A stretch of DNA of 64,000 bases from UBA2166 sp964463965 (lineage in GTDB: Bacteria > Nitrospirota > Nitrospiria > Nitrospirales > UBA2166): contig CAYXED010000002.1 in assembly GCA_964463965.1 (NCBI GenBank), positions 62,001 through 126,000 on the forward strand, given 5' to 3'. A model generated the notes under the pieces. That model saw only the letters and a program-made list of their open reading frames with translations. It made no database searches and had not been told where the DNA came from. Of the stretch, positions 9,813-17,667 are shown one piece after another (positions within the stretch are counted from its first letter, which is position 1; each line of letters starts with the position of its first letter). Both the position numbers and the translations under genes were made by a program.

Positions 9813-9920
9813 GAGGGGTTAAATCTTTAGTGTTGTATGGGTTATCGTAGTGAGATGCTTTGATGGCAGAACCTATAATACTAGTTTTTCGAATGTACTA
9901 CCGATTGGTCCATAGAAGAC

Positions 9921-11174
9921 ATGATTGTTCAGAATATTAATCGCCGAGAATTATTTCAGTTTGGATTGCGCTCTTTAGGTCTCGCAATGCTAGTAACAGC
10001 CTCAGGCTGTACTGGAAAAGGGTCTTTGCAGGCTCTTAGAGACGAATTGCTTGAGCTGAGGGAGAGGAGAGCTGTGCCAGTGCCTTCAGTTTTTGGATTG
10101 AAGGACTTGCGTGGTGTAATTCACTCTCATTCGTATATTTCGCATGATAGCAATGGGCGTCCTGAAGATTTTCTTAGAGGTGCACGTGAAGCAAGACTGG
10201 ATTACTTAGTGACGACTGATCATTACGATGAAAAAATTTTTGCTGAAGGTTTAAGTGGAACATATCAAGACATAGTAGTTATCCGTGGTGCAGAGTTTCC
10301 TCTAGGTTGCACCAGAAAACGTGGTATTGCTAGGCGATGTGCAAGTATTCTTGGCTTTGGGTTTGACCCTTTCCCTGGCGAAGTTTTTTCTCCCCATGGG
10401 CATTCAAAATCAGAATTAATTGCTCAGATAAAAGATCATGGAGGGGTGGTGTTTTTAGGACATGCTCGAGGTGTTCCTGAAGAAAATTTTTTTACATTGG
10501 CGCATGGTATGGAAATATTTAATATTGCTGACACCATGCGGGAACAATATTTGGCATTTCCAGAATTTTTAGTTGATCTATTTGTAACGCAGCAGGAGTA
10601 TCACGAAGAGCTTCTCCTGCAAGTTATCGAAAGGCCAAATTGGCTCCTTTCGAAGTGGGATGCATTGACTCGGTCTGGACACAAACTTGTTGCCATTGGT
10701 GGAAATGATGCACACCAAAATATGAATCTCTTTGGTATACAAATTGATCCATATGGATTGGTATACAAAATTCTTAATACACATGTTCTGGTTGATTACA
10801 CAAAAGCCAATTCCTCTTCACAGCAATCTGCACAGAACATTCTGACTGCACTACGACATGGCAGGTCTTATGTTTCATTTCCGATACTATGCGACCCATC
10901 TGGATTTCAGTTTTATGCGATTGATCCTTCATCTGGAAAGCAAGTTGCGATGATGGGTGATACTTGGACTGATTTACCCGCCCCTGACCTAGTGATTCAA
11001 ATCCCACGAACTGGAGCAATTGAGATTTTTAAAAATGGAGTCCCAGAGTTTAGGACAGTTGGACACGAGGTTAAATATTCTTCTTCGGGTTCAGGAGTGT
11101 ATAGGGTTGAAATATCGCTTATGCTTCAAGGGCGGTGGAGACCATGGATTATTTCTAATCCCATATATCTCTGA
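9921..11174 (+). CDS. PHP-domain metal-dependent phosphoesterase, Tat-type lipoprotein
   Basis: A 417-residue protein with an N-terminal signal containing twin arginines (NRRELF, Arg8-Arg9), a hydrophobic core and a lipobox TASGC (Cys30). It therefore looks like a lipoprotein, possibly folded in the cytoplasm and exported by Tat. The mature part is a PHP domain with metal-ligand motifs in order: HSH (His68, His70), TTDH (Asp100, His101), RGAEF (Glu125), GHARG (His181) and GGNDAH (Asp263, His265). PHP proteins are phosphoesterases. The substrate is unknown. The C-terminal 90 residues look like a small beta domain. It follows the FtsX-type permease on the same strand. Domain call confident, role not. 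Confidence 0.85.
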   Translation: MIVQNINRRELFQFGLRSLGLAMLVTASGCTGKGSLQALRDELLELRERRAVPVPSVFGLKDLRGVIHSHSYISHDSNGRPEDFLRGAREARLDYLVTTDHYDEKIFAEGLSGTYQDIVVIRGAEFPLGCTRKRGIARRCASILGFGFDPFPGEVFSPHGHSKSELIAQIKDHGGVVFLGHARGVPEENFFTLAHGMEIFNIADTMREQYLAFPEFLVDLFVTQQEYHEELLLQVIERPNWLLSKWDALTRSGHKLVAIGGNDAHQNMNLFGIQIDPYGLVYKILNTHVLVDYTKANSSSQQSAQNILTALRHGRSYVSFPILCDPSGFQFYAIDPSSGKQVAMMGDTWTDLPAPDLVIQIPRTGAIEIFKNGVPEFRTVGHEVKYSSSGSGVYRVEISLMLQGRWRPWIISNPIYL

Positions 11175-11306
11175 TGCTACCGATTGATTGGAGCAATTTG
11201 TAAGGCGCACTATCTACTTTTCCCAAAACTCGTTGTTTTTAGAATGTGAGGGGAAAACTATGAGGTCATGTCTATGAATGAGACTTTGGGAGTATGAGTA
11301 TCTGTT

Positions 11307-12128
11307 TTACCGTCGTCTATGACGATAGGGGCCGAGCGTTCGTTTTTGGTAAGAGTGAAAGAGTTTTTGTGCCTTAGGATGTAATTGTGCGTGCTCTGGT
11401 GCTGATGGTGTGTTGAGAGTTTTAAATAGGGGAGCTAGAGTCCCATCAGGGTGAAGGTACCCAGATCGTAGTGGAACTGATCTGTTTTCATGGTGGATTA
11501 GATGGCAGGATGTTGGTCTGATGCTGGATATCCATGTAGTAAGCTCTTTAGGGTTACCAATTGATGCAGAGAGCAATAATAGGCGGGCTTGTGTTGGGCA
11601 AAAAATTATTGTTTCTTCCCAGACAACACCACGTTCAGGATCAGCCAAGAATTGAGCTTCATCTAAAATCACTAAACCTAGAGTATCGAGGCGAAGGTCA
11701 ATTTCTCCACTTGCCGCATCGTATAAAAGGTTACGTAAAATTTCTGTAGTCATAACCAGTATTTCCGCGTATGGATGGACGCGGCGTTCTCCTGTGAGAA
11801 TGCCAACACGCTTTGGGCCGAATATCTTAGAAAATTCTGTAAATTTAGTATTTGAAAGGGCTTTGAGAGGTGAGGTATACAAAACAGTTTTTTGCGCATC
11901 CATTGCTTGCCGTGCGGCCTCAATGGCTACGTATGTTTTTCCACTTCCAGTTGGCACGCTCACGATGACATCTTTTTGTTGAATATTTTGAATGGCATCT
12001 TCTTGCCAGGGGTCAAGTGAAAATGAGTCAGGAGTTGGTGGGCCAATACCGTCTAAAAATTGATCTAGGCTAAGAGGTTCAAGACGTTGAGCCGCTTTCT
12101 CTTTTTTTGTGGGTTTTTTCGCTGCCAT
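11307..12128 (-). CDS. Ski2-like DEAD/DEAH helicase, N-terminal RecA lobe only (truncated or degraded)
   Basis: A 273-residue protein matching the first RecA lobe of Ski2/Mtr4-like RNA helicases: a basic N-terminus, Walker A PTGSGKT (59-65), motif Ia TSPLKALSNTKF, motif Ib TTEILRNLL, motif II ILDEAQF (DEAQ, 156-159) and motif III SASIGNP. The second RecA lobe (motifs IV-VI, with QRxGRxGR) and the C-terminal domains are absent, and the protein ends soon after VPLRSGYLHPDGTLAPLF with a basic tail. Only 132 bases separate its stop from the convergent PHP gene, so the missing half cannot lie downstream. Without lobe 2 it should not unwind RNA. It is either a remnant or a shortened gene. Confidence 0.75.
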   Translation of the reverse strand: MAAKKPTKKEKAAQRLEPLSLDQFLDGIGPPTPDSFSLDPWQEDAIQNIQQKDVIVSVPTGSGKTYVAIEAARQAMDAQKTVLYTSPLKALSNTKFTEFSKIFGPKRVGILTGERRVHPYAEILVMTTEILRNLLYDAASGEIDLRLDTLGLVILDEAQFLADPERGVVWEETIIFCPTQARLLLLSASIGNPKELTTWISSIRPTSCHLIHHENRSVPLRSGYLHPDGTLAPLFKTLNTPSAPEHAQLHPKAQKLFHSYQKRTLGPYRHRRR

Positions 12129-12535
12129 AAAAAATATTGCCGATTATAAAATTATATGGCAACGTAACATTGGCACCATCATATGGCAACATAGGGTTTT
12201 ACGAGAGTAGAAACTATTCCAGTTATCATGCATCTTTTGAAATTCCTGGGTTTTGACGCAGTATTTGTGTCTATGTTGGTTAAAATAAAGGGAAATACAC
12301 CATTTGTTTCATATTACGGTTTGTATTCTGGCTCATCAGAGTGTTGGCAGTGCATACGTTTTATTTCCGGATGCTTATGTTGTTGTACGTGGAGGTAATA
12401 TATGGGATGCTGACTATCAATAAGACAGAATACCTGTATGTGCGATTCAGATACGAAGACTCAATTTTATTTAAAAGACTGTGGATTGGTTGGTATTGAT
12501 AAAAATACCTTTAGCGCTCTCTTTGGGGGGGACTG
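12129..12535. other. 407-base divergent intergenic region between helicase remnant and manC
   Basis: The region separates two divergent genes and probably holds promoters for both. It contains a 10-base direct repeat ATATGGCAAC at 12154-12163 and 12181-12190, with a related TTGGCA between the copies. It also contains a possible 30-codon open frame at 12407-12499. No tRNA, known riboswitch or strong terminator was recognised. Confidence 0.5.
12407..12499 (+). CDS. Possible 30-residue small protein or leader upstream of manC
   Basis: An ATG at 12407 opens a 30-codon frame ending in TGA at 12497-12499, with an unusually aromatic end (LWIGWY). A GGAGG sequence (12391-12395) lies 11 bases before the ATG, longer than ideal, and a nearer ATG in another frame (12402) stops after three codons. 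It ends 36 bases before the manC start. Nothing marks it as a known family, so it may be chance. Confidence 0.2.
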   Translation: MLTINKTEYLYVRFRYEDSILFKRLWIGWY

Positions 12536-13987
12536 TTGAAAAAAAACGATCACTTGTTTGCAATCATTCTTGCCGGAGGAAGTGGTACTCGATTTTGGCC
12601 ACTCAGCCGAGAATTATATCCTAAGCAACTGCTTAAAATTCTTGGCAATAAAACACTGATTCAGCATACGCTCGAACGTACTTTGCGTTGCGTGCCAATA
12701 GCGAAAACCTTAATTGTAACGAATCGTTCTCAAGCAGATTTGGTTGCGCTGCAGTTAAAGGAATGGACTCAAGATATCAGGAGCCATATTGTGATTGAAC
12801 CTGAGGGGCGTAATACGGCAGCAGCAGTAGCCGTGGCTGCCGTTCAGCTTGTTGAGCAAGATCCAGATGCCGTTATGCTTGTTTTACCATCGGACCATGT
12901 TATCAAAGGGACCAGAAAATTTAATGATGCCGTGAGACTAGGGACAAAACTTGCTGAAGAAGGTCATCTTGTTACATTGGGAATTAAGCCTACCGCTCCG
13001 GAGACAGGATATGGTTATATTCGACCTAATATGCATCAACAAGTTGGGGTCTCGAAGTCACTTCAAGGGTATCGTGTGCAGAAATTTCTCGAGAAACCAG
13101 ATATTGCAAGAGCAAAAAAGATGGTTAGGTCGGGAAGTTATTTGTGGAACAGTGGGATTTTTTTGTGGAAGGCTGCAGCTGTTCTTGATGAATTGGAGGC
13201 TTATCAACCAAGGCTTTTGAAAGCTGTGCGTAGGATTTATGGTTTGCAACGTAACACTGGGAGCGATAATCAGATTGCAAGACAATATCATCAGCTACCA
13301 TCTTTGCCGATTGACAAGGCTATTATGGAGAGCACATCAAAAGCGGCAGTTGTTCCTGTAGATTTTGTATGGTCTGACATTGGATCATGGAGTGCCTTAG
13401 CTGATGTTGCAGATCGTACGGAAATGGGTAACGTTATACATGGGAATGTTATTGATCTTGAAAGCAAAAATTCTGTGTTGTTTGCAAACCATCGTCTTGT
13501 GGCAACAATAGGCTTGGATAATATGGTCGTTGTAGATACTTCAGATGCGACGCTGGTTTGTCCAAAAGCTCGTGCGCAAGATGTAAAAGCTGTTGTGAAA
13601 ATTTTAAGGGAGCGTAACGCTAAGGAGCATCTTGAGCATCAGACAGTTTTTCGCCCATGGGGGTCTTATACGACGTTAGATACTGGAAATGGTTATAAAG
13701 TTAAACGACTCACTGTAGGTCCGGGAGCCAAGTTATCTCTTCAAAGGCACCATAAACGACGAGAGCATTGGATTGTTGTTGCCGGAAGGGCTAAGGTTAC
13801 TTGTGGAACGAAGTCTTTAGATCTTCGTGTTGGACAGAGTCTTGATATTCCCAAGGCTACTAATCATAGAATTGAAAATCCTTGGGATGAAACACTAGAA
13901 ATTATTGAGGTTCAGTATGGGTCGTATCTTGGAGAAGATGATATCGTTCGTCTTCAAGATGCATATGGTCGTGAGGTCATTCAGTGA
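12536..13987 (+). CDS. manC: Mannose-1-phosphate guanylyltransferase / mannose-6-phosphate isomerase (type II, bifunctional)
   Basis: Makes GDP-mannose from mannose-1-phosphate and GTP and, through its second domain, can interconvert fructose-6-phosphate and mannose-6-phosphate. The N-terminal nucleotidyltransferase domain begins with LAGGSGTRFWPLSR and includes the YPKQLL and EPEGRNTAAA motifs. A left-handed linker follows, then the C-terminal cupin isomerase domain from about residue 370 (RPWGSY, LQRHHKRREHW, DIPKATNHRIEN). At 483 residues it has the usual AlgA/ManC length. The start is TTG at 12536, supported by a run of seven Gs (12525-12531) four bases upstream. No in-frame ATG fits. It opens an envelope-sugar gene group. 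Confidence 0.95.
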   Translation: MKKNDHLFAIILAGGSGTRFWPLSRELYPKQLLKILGNKTLIQHTLERTLRCVPIAKTLIVTNRSQADLVALQLKEWTQDIRSHIVIEPEGRNTAAAVAVAAVQLVEQDPDAVMLVLPSDHVIKGTRKFNDAVRLGTKLAEEGHLVTLGIKPTAPETGYGYIRPNMHQQVGVSKSLQGYRVQKFLEKPDIARAKKMVRSGSYLWNSGIFLWKAAAVLDELEAYQPRLLKAVRRIYGLQRNTGSDNQIARQYHQLPSLPIDKAIMESTSKAAVVPVDFVWSDIGSWSALADVADRTEMGNVIHGNVIDLESKNSVLFANHRLVATIGLDNMVVVDTSDATLVCPKARAQDVKAVVKILRERNAKEHLEHQTVFRPWGSYTTLDTGNGYKVKRLTVGPGAKLSLQRHHKRREHWIVVAGRAKVTCGTKSLDLRVGQSLDIPKATNHRIENPWDETLEIIEVQYGSYLGEDDIVRLQDAYGREVIQ

Positions 13988-14027
13988 CTCAGTATATTGT
14001 CGTGAGCAGTTTTACTGTTAGTGGTCT

Positions 14028-15095
14028 ATGATGAAGGCTTTGGTACTAGCTGGAGGTAAAGGAACACGTCTCCGCCCACTTACATATACGGCAGCGAAGC
14101 AATTAATTCCAATCGCCAACCGACCAATTATTTTCTATGTCATGGATCAGATTGCAAATCTTGGTATTAGGAATGTTGGAGTCATAATTTCTCCTGAGAC
14201 TGGAAGTGAAATTCGCTCTTCTCTTACATCTAATCCCTGGGGTTTAGATTTTACATTTATCACGCAAACTCAACCACGAGGATTGGCAGACGCGGTTAAA
14301 GTGTCTCGTGATTTTCTGGGTATCGACACATTTCTTATGTATCTTGGAGATAATCTTATAGGAGAGAGTCTTATAAGTTACATGAAAGATTTCGAAGAAA
14401 AGAAACCAGATGCAGCAATTTTATTAAAAGAAGTGGCTAATCCAAGCATGTTTGGGGTAGCGGAGGTTGATGGCTGTGGAAAACTTGTAAGGTTAGTAGA
14501 GAAACCCAAAGACCCTCAATCTAACTTAGCATTAGTGGGAACGTATCTTTTTTCGAATAAGATTCATGCAGCCATTGATATGATTGTGCCTTCTTGCAGA
14601 GGAGAGCTTGAGATCACGGATGCGATTCAAGTTCTTTTGAAACAGGGCAAGGTGGTGCAAAGTCTTTGTTTAAAAGGTTGGTGGCTAGATACAGGAAAAA
14701 AAGATGATCTTCTGGATGCAAATAGGATGGTGCTTAATGAGTGGCGGGAAGATGATATTCGCGGGGAAGTTGATTCTGGAAGTATCATTAAGGGGCCAGT
14801 CGTAATAGAGGATGGTGTGCGAGTTATCCAAAGTCATATTGTGGGACCTGCGGTGATTGGGCGAGGGACGGTCCTTGAAAAGTCTCACCTTGGTCCGCAT
14901 ACAAGTATTGGTGCGGAATGTACAGTGATTGGAACAAATCTTGAGAATTGTGTGCTTATGGAAGGTGTCAGGCTTGAGGGTGTGGAGCAGATTAAAGATA
15001 GTATTCTTGGACGATGCGCAGTGGTTCGTCGGACAACAAATCACCGAGAAGTCTTGCGACTTGTGGTTGGTGATGATGCTGAAGTTTGTCTGTGA
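14028..15095 (+). CDS. Glucose-1-phosphate thymidylyltransferase, long form
   Basis: A sugar-phosphate nucleotidyltransferase of 355 residues. It opens with LAGGKGTRLRPLT, followed by TYTAAKQLIPIANRPI, which is typical of the long RmlA/StrD-type enzymes (350-360 residues) and not the 290-residue RmlA. A C-terminal left-handed beta-helix of hexapeptide repeats (about residues 245-355; for example VIEDGVRVIQSHIVGPAVIG) is clearly visible. The expected reaction is dTTP plus glucose-1-phosphate to dTDP-glucose. Whether it prefers dTTP or UTP cannot be read directly. It follows manC by 40 bases and precedes an epimerase, which suggests polysaccharide or glycan precursor synthesis. Confidence 0.88.
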   Translation: MMKALVLAGGKGTRLRPLTYTAAKQLIPIANRPIIFYVMDQIANLGIRNVGVIISPETGSEIRSSLTSNPWGLDFTFITQTQPRGLADAVKVSRDFLGIDTFLMYLGDNLIGESLISYMKDFEEKKPDAAILLKEVANPSMFGVAEVDGCGKLVRLVEKPKDPQSNLALVGTYLFSNKIHAAIDMIVPSCRGELEITDAIQVLLKQGKVVQSLCLKGWWLDTGKKDDLLDANRMVLNEWREDDIRGEVDSGSIIKGPVVIEDGVRVIQSHIVGPAVIGRGTVLEKSHLGPHTSIGAECTVIGTNLENCVLMEGVRLEGVEQIKDSILGRCAVVRRTTNHREVLRLVVGDDAEVCL

Positions 15096-15232
15096 TAGAA
15101 GTCCAGCTTTAAAAGTAAAATACTGTACTGTGCCCTTCAACCCAAACCTTATAAAACGGACGATCTTTCATTGATTTCAGTTCAAATCCCCCCCCTCATA
15201 AAAAAAATAGATCCACACAAAAGGTTTTATTG

Positions 15233-16225
15233 ATGAATGCTTTGGTTCTTGGAGCTACAGGGCACTTAGGCAACAATCTAGTTCGTATGTTGTTAAGAAA
15301 AGGAGATAGGGTGCGCATCTTTGTACGGCCTACTTCAAAGCTTCAGACGCTAATTGGCTTGGATGTTTGTTCTGTTGTTGGAGATCTTAATAACCTTGAA
15401 TCTCTTGAAGAAGCTTGCGATGGCATTGATATTCTATATCACTGTGCTGGTTATTACCCTGTAGAGGCTATTCCTGTTCGCACAGCAGTGAAGCAGGCTT
15501 TGAGGGAAGTCCACAATGTTCTAGATGCGGTAAAATGTAGTTCAATCAAGCGTGTGGTTTATGCTAGTAGTTTTACTACTATTGGTGTGCCAAAGGATTT
15601 GAATGCCATGGCTGCTGAAGAGCATATTTTTTCGTCAGGGTACCCAGATAACCCCTATTTGATGTCAAAGGCGGCAATGGAGCGTGTGATCAGGCTGGAG
15701 GCGGAGAAAGGTTTTCCTGCTGTCGTTTTGAATCCAACGGTTTTCTTTGGGCCACACGATAGTAAACCTTCTAGCGGAAACCAAATAATTATGATTGCGA
15801 AAAGATTAATGCCGGGATATGTCGATGGACTAGTAAATGTGATTGATGTGCGTGATGTTGCAATAGGTATGATTCGTGCTGGAGAGCGTGGGAGGGTTGG
15901 TGAGAGATATATACTTGGACACTGGAACACTAGTCAGAGGTCTCTCAACAGGTTGATCGCGAAAGTATGTAATGTGACAGGGCCTCTTGTTCCTATGCCA
16001 GTAAAGTTGGTGCGCTATGGTTCAAAGATAGGAGAATGGACATTTCGAAATATCTTTGGATCTCTGCCCCCTGTTGCCGGGTTTTCTGTCGAAACTATGC
16101 AGCACATGCAGCATTATGATTGTACAAAGGCAATCCATGAGCTTGATTATCCACGAAGTCCAGTTGAGACTGCCATTCGGGATGCGGTGACTTGGTTTCG
16201 AGACAACGGATACCTTGAAAGGTGA
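15233..16225 (+). CDS. NAD(P)-dependent epimerase/dehydratase (extended SDR, HpnA/dihydroflavonol-reductase-like)
   Basis: An extended short-chain dehydrogenase of 330 residues. It has the Rossmann motif GATGHLGNN (residues 7-15), the acidic DLNN loop, and the active site S-x-YLMSKAAME (Tyr-x-x-x-Lys). The sequence RIFVRPTSK and the overall layout resemble hopanoid-associated sugar epimerases and dihydroflavonol-4-reductase-like proteins. The substrate is not certain. I start at the ATG at 15233, nine bases after AAAAGG. A TTG one codon earlier is possible. The gap before it contains a C8 tract (15188-15195) followed by an A-rich run. Same strand as the manC/rmlA genes, so probably part of the same envelope-sugar group. 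Confidence 0.8.
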   Translation: MNALVLGATGHLGNNLVRMLLRKGDRVRIFVRPTSKLQTLIGLDVCSVVGDLNNLESLEEACDGIDILYHCAGYYPVEAIPVRTAVKQALREVHNVLDAVKCSSIKRVVYASSFTTIGVPKDLNAMAAEEHIFSSGYPDNPYLMSKAAMERVIRLEAEKGFPAVVLNPTVFFGPHDSKPSSGNQIIMIAKRLMPGYVDGLVNVIDVRDVAIGMIRAGERGRVGERYILGHWNTSQRSLNRLIAKVCNVTGPLVPMPVKLVRYGSKIGEWTFRNIFGSLPPVAGFSVETMQHMQHYDCTKAIHELDYPRSPVETAIRDAVTWFRDNGYLER

Positions 16226-16356
16226 GTTTTTATACTAGACTGTTGGGCCTATTGTGACCCGAGCATTGCTTTTCTGGTTGCTATGGTTATGAAAATGGTT
16301 GTCTTTTGGTCGTACTGTTACAATGACGGAAAAAGTTTTGTCAAGGAGCTTGTGCT

Positions 16357-17163
16357 GTGGCACTAAATGATAAATACCTTGTCGAATTACTGCCTTCAAT
16401 TGTTGTTATTGCTCGAAGAGCAGGACAGGCAATAATGGAAGTATATGCTCAAGATGACTTTGGGACTATAGCAAAGTCAGATGATTCCCCGCTTACGAAG
16501 GCAGACCTTGCTTCACATAAAATTATTACTGAATTATTGGATACGCTAACGCCTAGTTTTCCTGTACTCTCTGAAGAATCTCCTGATGCACCGTATGAGA
16601 TTAGACAAAATTGGGAGGTCTATTGGCTTGTAGATCCGTTAGATGGGACTAAGGAGTTTTTGAAGAGGAATGATGAGTTTACAGTTAACATCGCTCTTAT
16701 AGAAAGTGGTGCTCCTGTACTTGGCGTTGTTTTTGCACCTGCCCTTGGTGTGCTTTACTATGCGGCAAGACATAATGGCTCTTTTAAGGAAATTGATGGA
16801 GAGGGAGCAGTGCAGATTGCTGCTCATGATCAGTCGTTCAGTTCGTTGAGGATGGTGGTGAGTCGATCACATGGAGGAGCTGACTTAGAAAATTTTCTGA
16901 AAAATGCTCAATGCGGAGAGTCTGTACCAACAGGAAGCTCATTGAAATTTTGTGTTGTTGCAGAAGGAGCTGCTCATCTATATCCACGTTTCGGCCCAAC
17001 TCGAGAATGGGATACAGCGGCAGCTCACTGTATTGTAACGGAAGCTGGAGGCACTGTAACCAACTTTAAAGGGGAATCGTTGGTATATAATAAACCTGAG
17101 TTGCTCAACCCTTATTTTATGGTTAGTGGAAAGAGAGAGTTTCCATGGAGAGATTGGTTGTAA
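16357..17163 (+). CDS. cysQ: 3'(2'),5'-bisphosphate nucleotidase CysQ
   Basis: An inositol-monophosphatase-superfamily enzyme that converts 3'-phosphoadenosine 5'-phosphate to AMP, recycling the by-product of sulfate assimilation and sulfotransfer. The metal-binding motifs are complete: LSEES (Glu73, Glu74), DPLDGTKEF (Asp93, Asp96) and REWDTAAAH near residue 215. DPLDGTKEFLKRNDEFTVNI is characteristic of CysQ rather than SuhB. At 268 residues it has family length. The start is GTG at 16357 with AAGGAG eight bases before it. Its place beside polysaccharide genes may reflect a sulfated glycan or simply sulfur metabolism. Confidence 0.92.
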   Translation: MALNDKYLVELLPSIVVIARRAGQAIMEVYAQDDFGTIAKSDDSPLTKADLASHKIITELLDTLTPSFPVLSEESPDAPYEIRQNWEVYWLVDPLDGTKEFLKRNDEFTVNIALIESGAPVLGVVFAPALGVLYYAARHNGSFKEIDGEGAVQIAAHDQSFSSLRMVVSRSHGGADLENFLKNAQCGESVPTGSSLKFCVVAEGAAHLYPRFGPTREWDTAAAHCIVTEAGGTVTNFKGESLVYNKPELLNPYFMVSGKREFPWRDWL

Positions 17164-17188
17164 TGCTTAATATAGAACAGTTGTGTAT

Positions 17189-17244
17189 GCCTTAGTATAT
17201 AGAAACCCGAAGAATATGAGATGTTATTTTTCAAATACTAAGGC
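17189..17244 (+). terminator. 10-bp perfect inverted repeat after cysQ, possible terminator or attenuator
   Basis: GCCTTAGTAT (17189-17198) is exactly complementary to ATACTAAGGC (17235-17244) around a 36-base loop. An A/T run (AAAAATTTTTATTG) follows about 12 bases later. It lies between the cysQ stop and the clpS-like start. The long loop is unusual for a simple intrinsic terminator, so it may instead be a protein-binding or structured leader site. Confidence 0.45.
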
Positions 17245-17317
17245 GTGAGAATTCCAAAAATTTTTATTGTTTTCTACATGAATGAATATTAAATTTGGAA
17301 ATTTTTTGCTTGCTATA

Positions 17318-17620
17318 ATGGCCGATTTTCAGTCGTCAGACTCTCTAGTAGTACCAGAGGTTATTGAGAAAGAGAGTACGGGCTCCGGGGAGGGTTTAGA
17401 GGGTCGAGTGATTCTTTTCAATTGTGATTGTCATACTTACGATGATGTTGTGCTACTTCTTTGTAAAGCCGTGCCTGGCATGACTCCCTCGCGAGCATTT
17501 GAACTTGCATGGACGATTGACAGTACAGGGCAGGCAGAAGTATTTTCCGGGCCTGTTAATATTTGCAATGAAATCGCGGCGTTTCTTGGTGAAGGAGGTC
17601 TTCGCGTACAAGTACAATGA
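17318..17620 (+). CDS. clpS: ClpS-like adaptor protein
   Basis: About 100 residues with the ClpS fold signature: the strand RVILFNCDCHTYDDVVLLL (equivalent to the family D/N-D-x-T/H-x-F/Y-x-x-V), a helix beginning with MTPSRAFELAW, the IDSTGQAEVFSG turn and the final strand GLRVQV. ClpS delivers N-degron substrates to ClpA/ClpC. The usual Asn-Asp of the binding pocket reads Asn-Cys-Asp here, so pocket geometry may differ. clpA, the normal neighbour, is absent. I prefer the ATG at 17318 (MADFQSSDS). An ATG at 17282 would add 12 residues. Neither has a good ribosome site. Confidence 0.7.
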   Translation: MADFQSSDSLVVPEVIEKESTGSGEGLEGRVILFNCDCHTYDDVVLLLCKAVPGMTPSRAFELAWTIDSTGQAEVFSGPVNICNEIAAFLGEGGLRVQVQ

Positions 17621-17667
17621 ACGTGAGGTCGGTACAAAATATTATCAAAGATAACTAAAGGTGTATT

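Noticed and set aside
11175..11306. Frameshifted remainder of the Ski2-like helicase
   Set aside because: A second frame runs only about 24 codons past the frame change and shows no helicase motif. The gap is too short for a second RecA lobe.
12154..12190. Possible sigma-54 promoter around TTGGCACCATCATATGGC
   Set aside because: The -12 element TTGC is not present at the right distance after TGGCAC. The ATATGGCAAC copies are noted only as a short repeat.
15188..15207. C8 tract followed by an A-rich run as a phase-variable switch
   Set aside because: It is intergenic and about 38 bases before the start. No promoter spacing could be tied to it, and a single tract is weak evidence.
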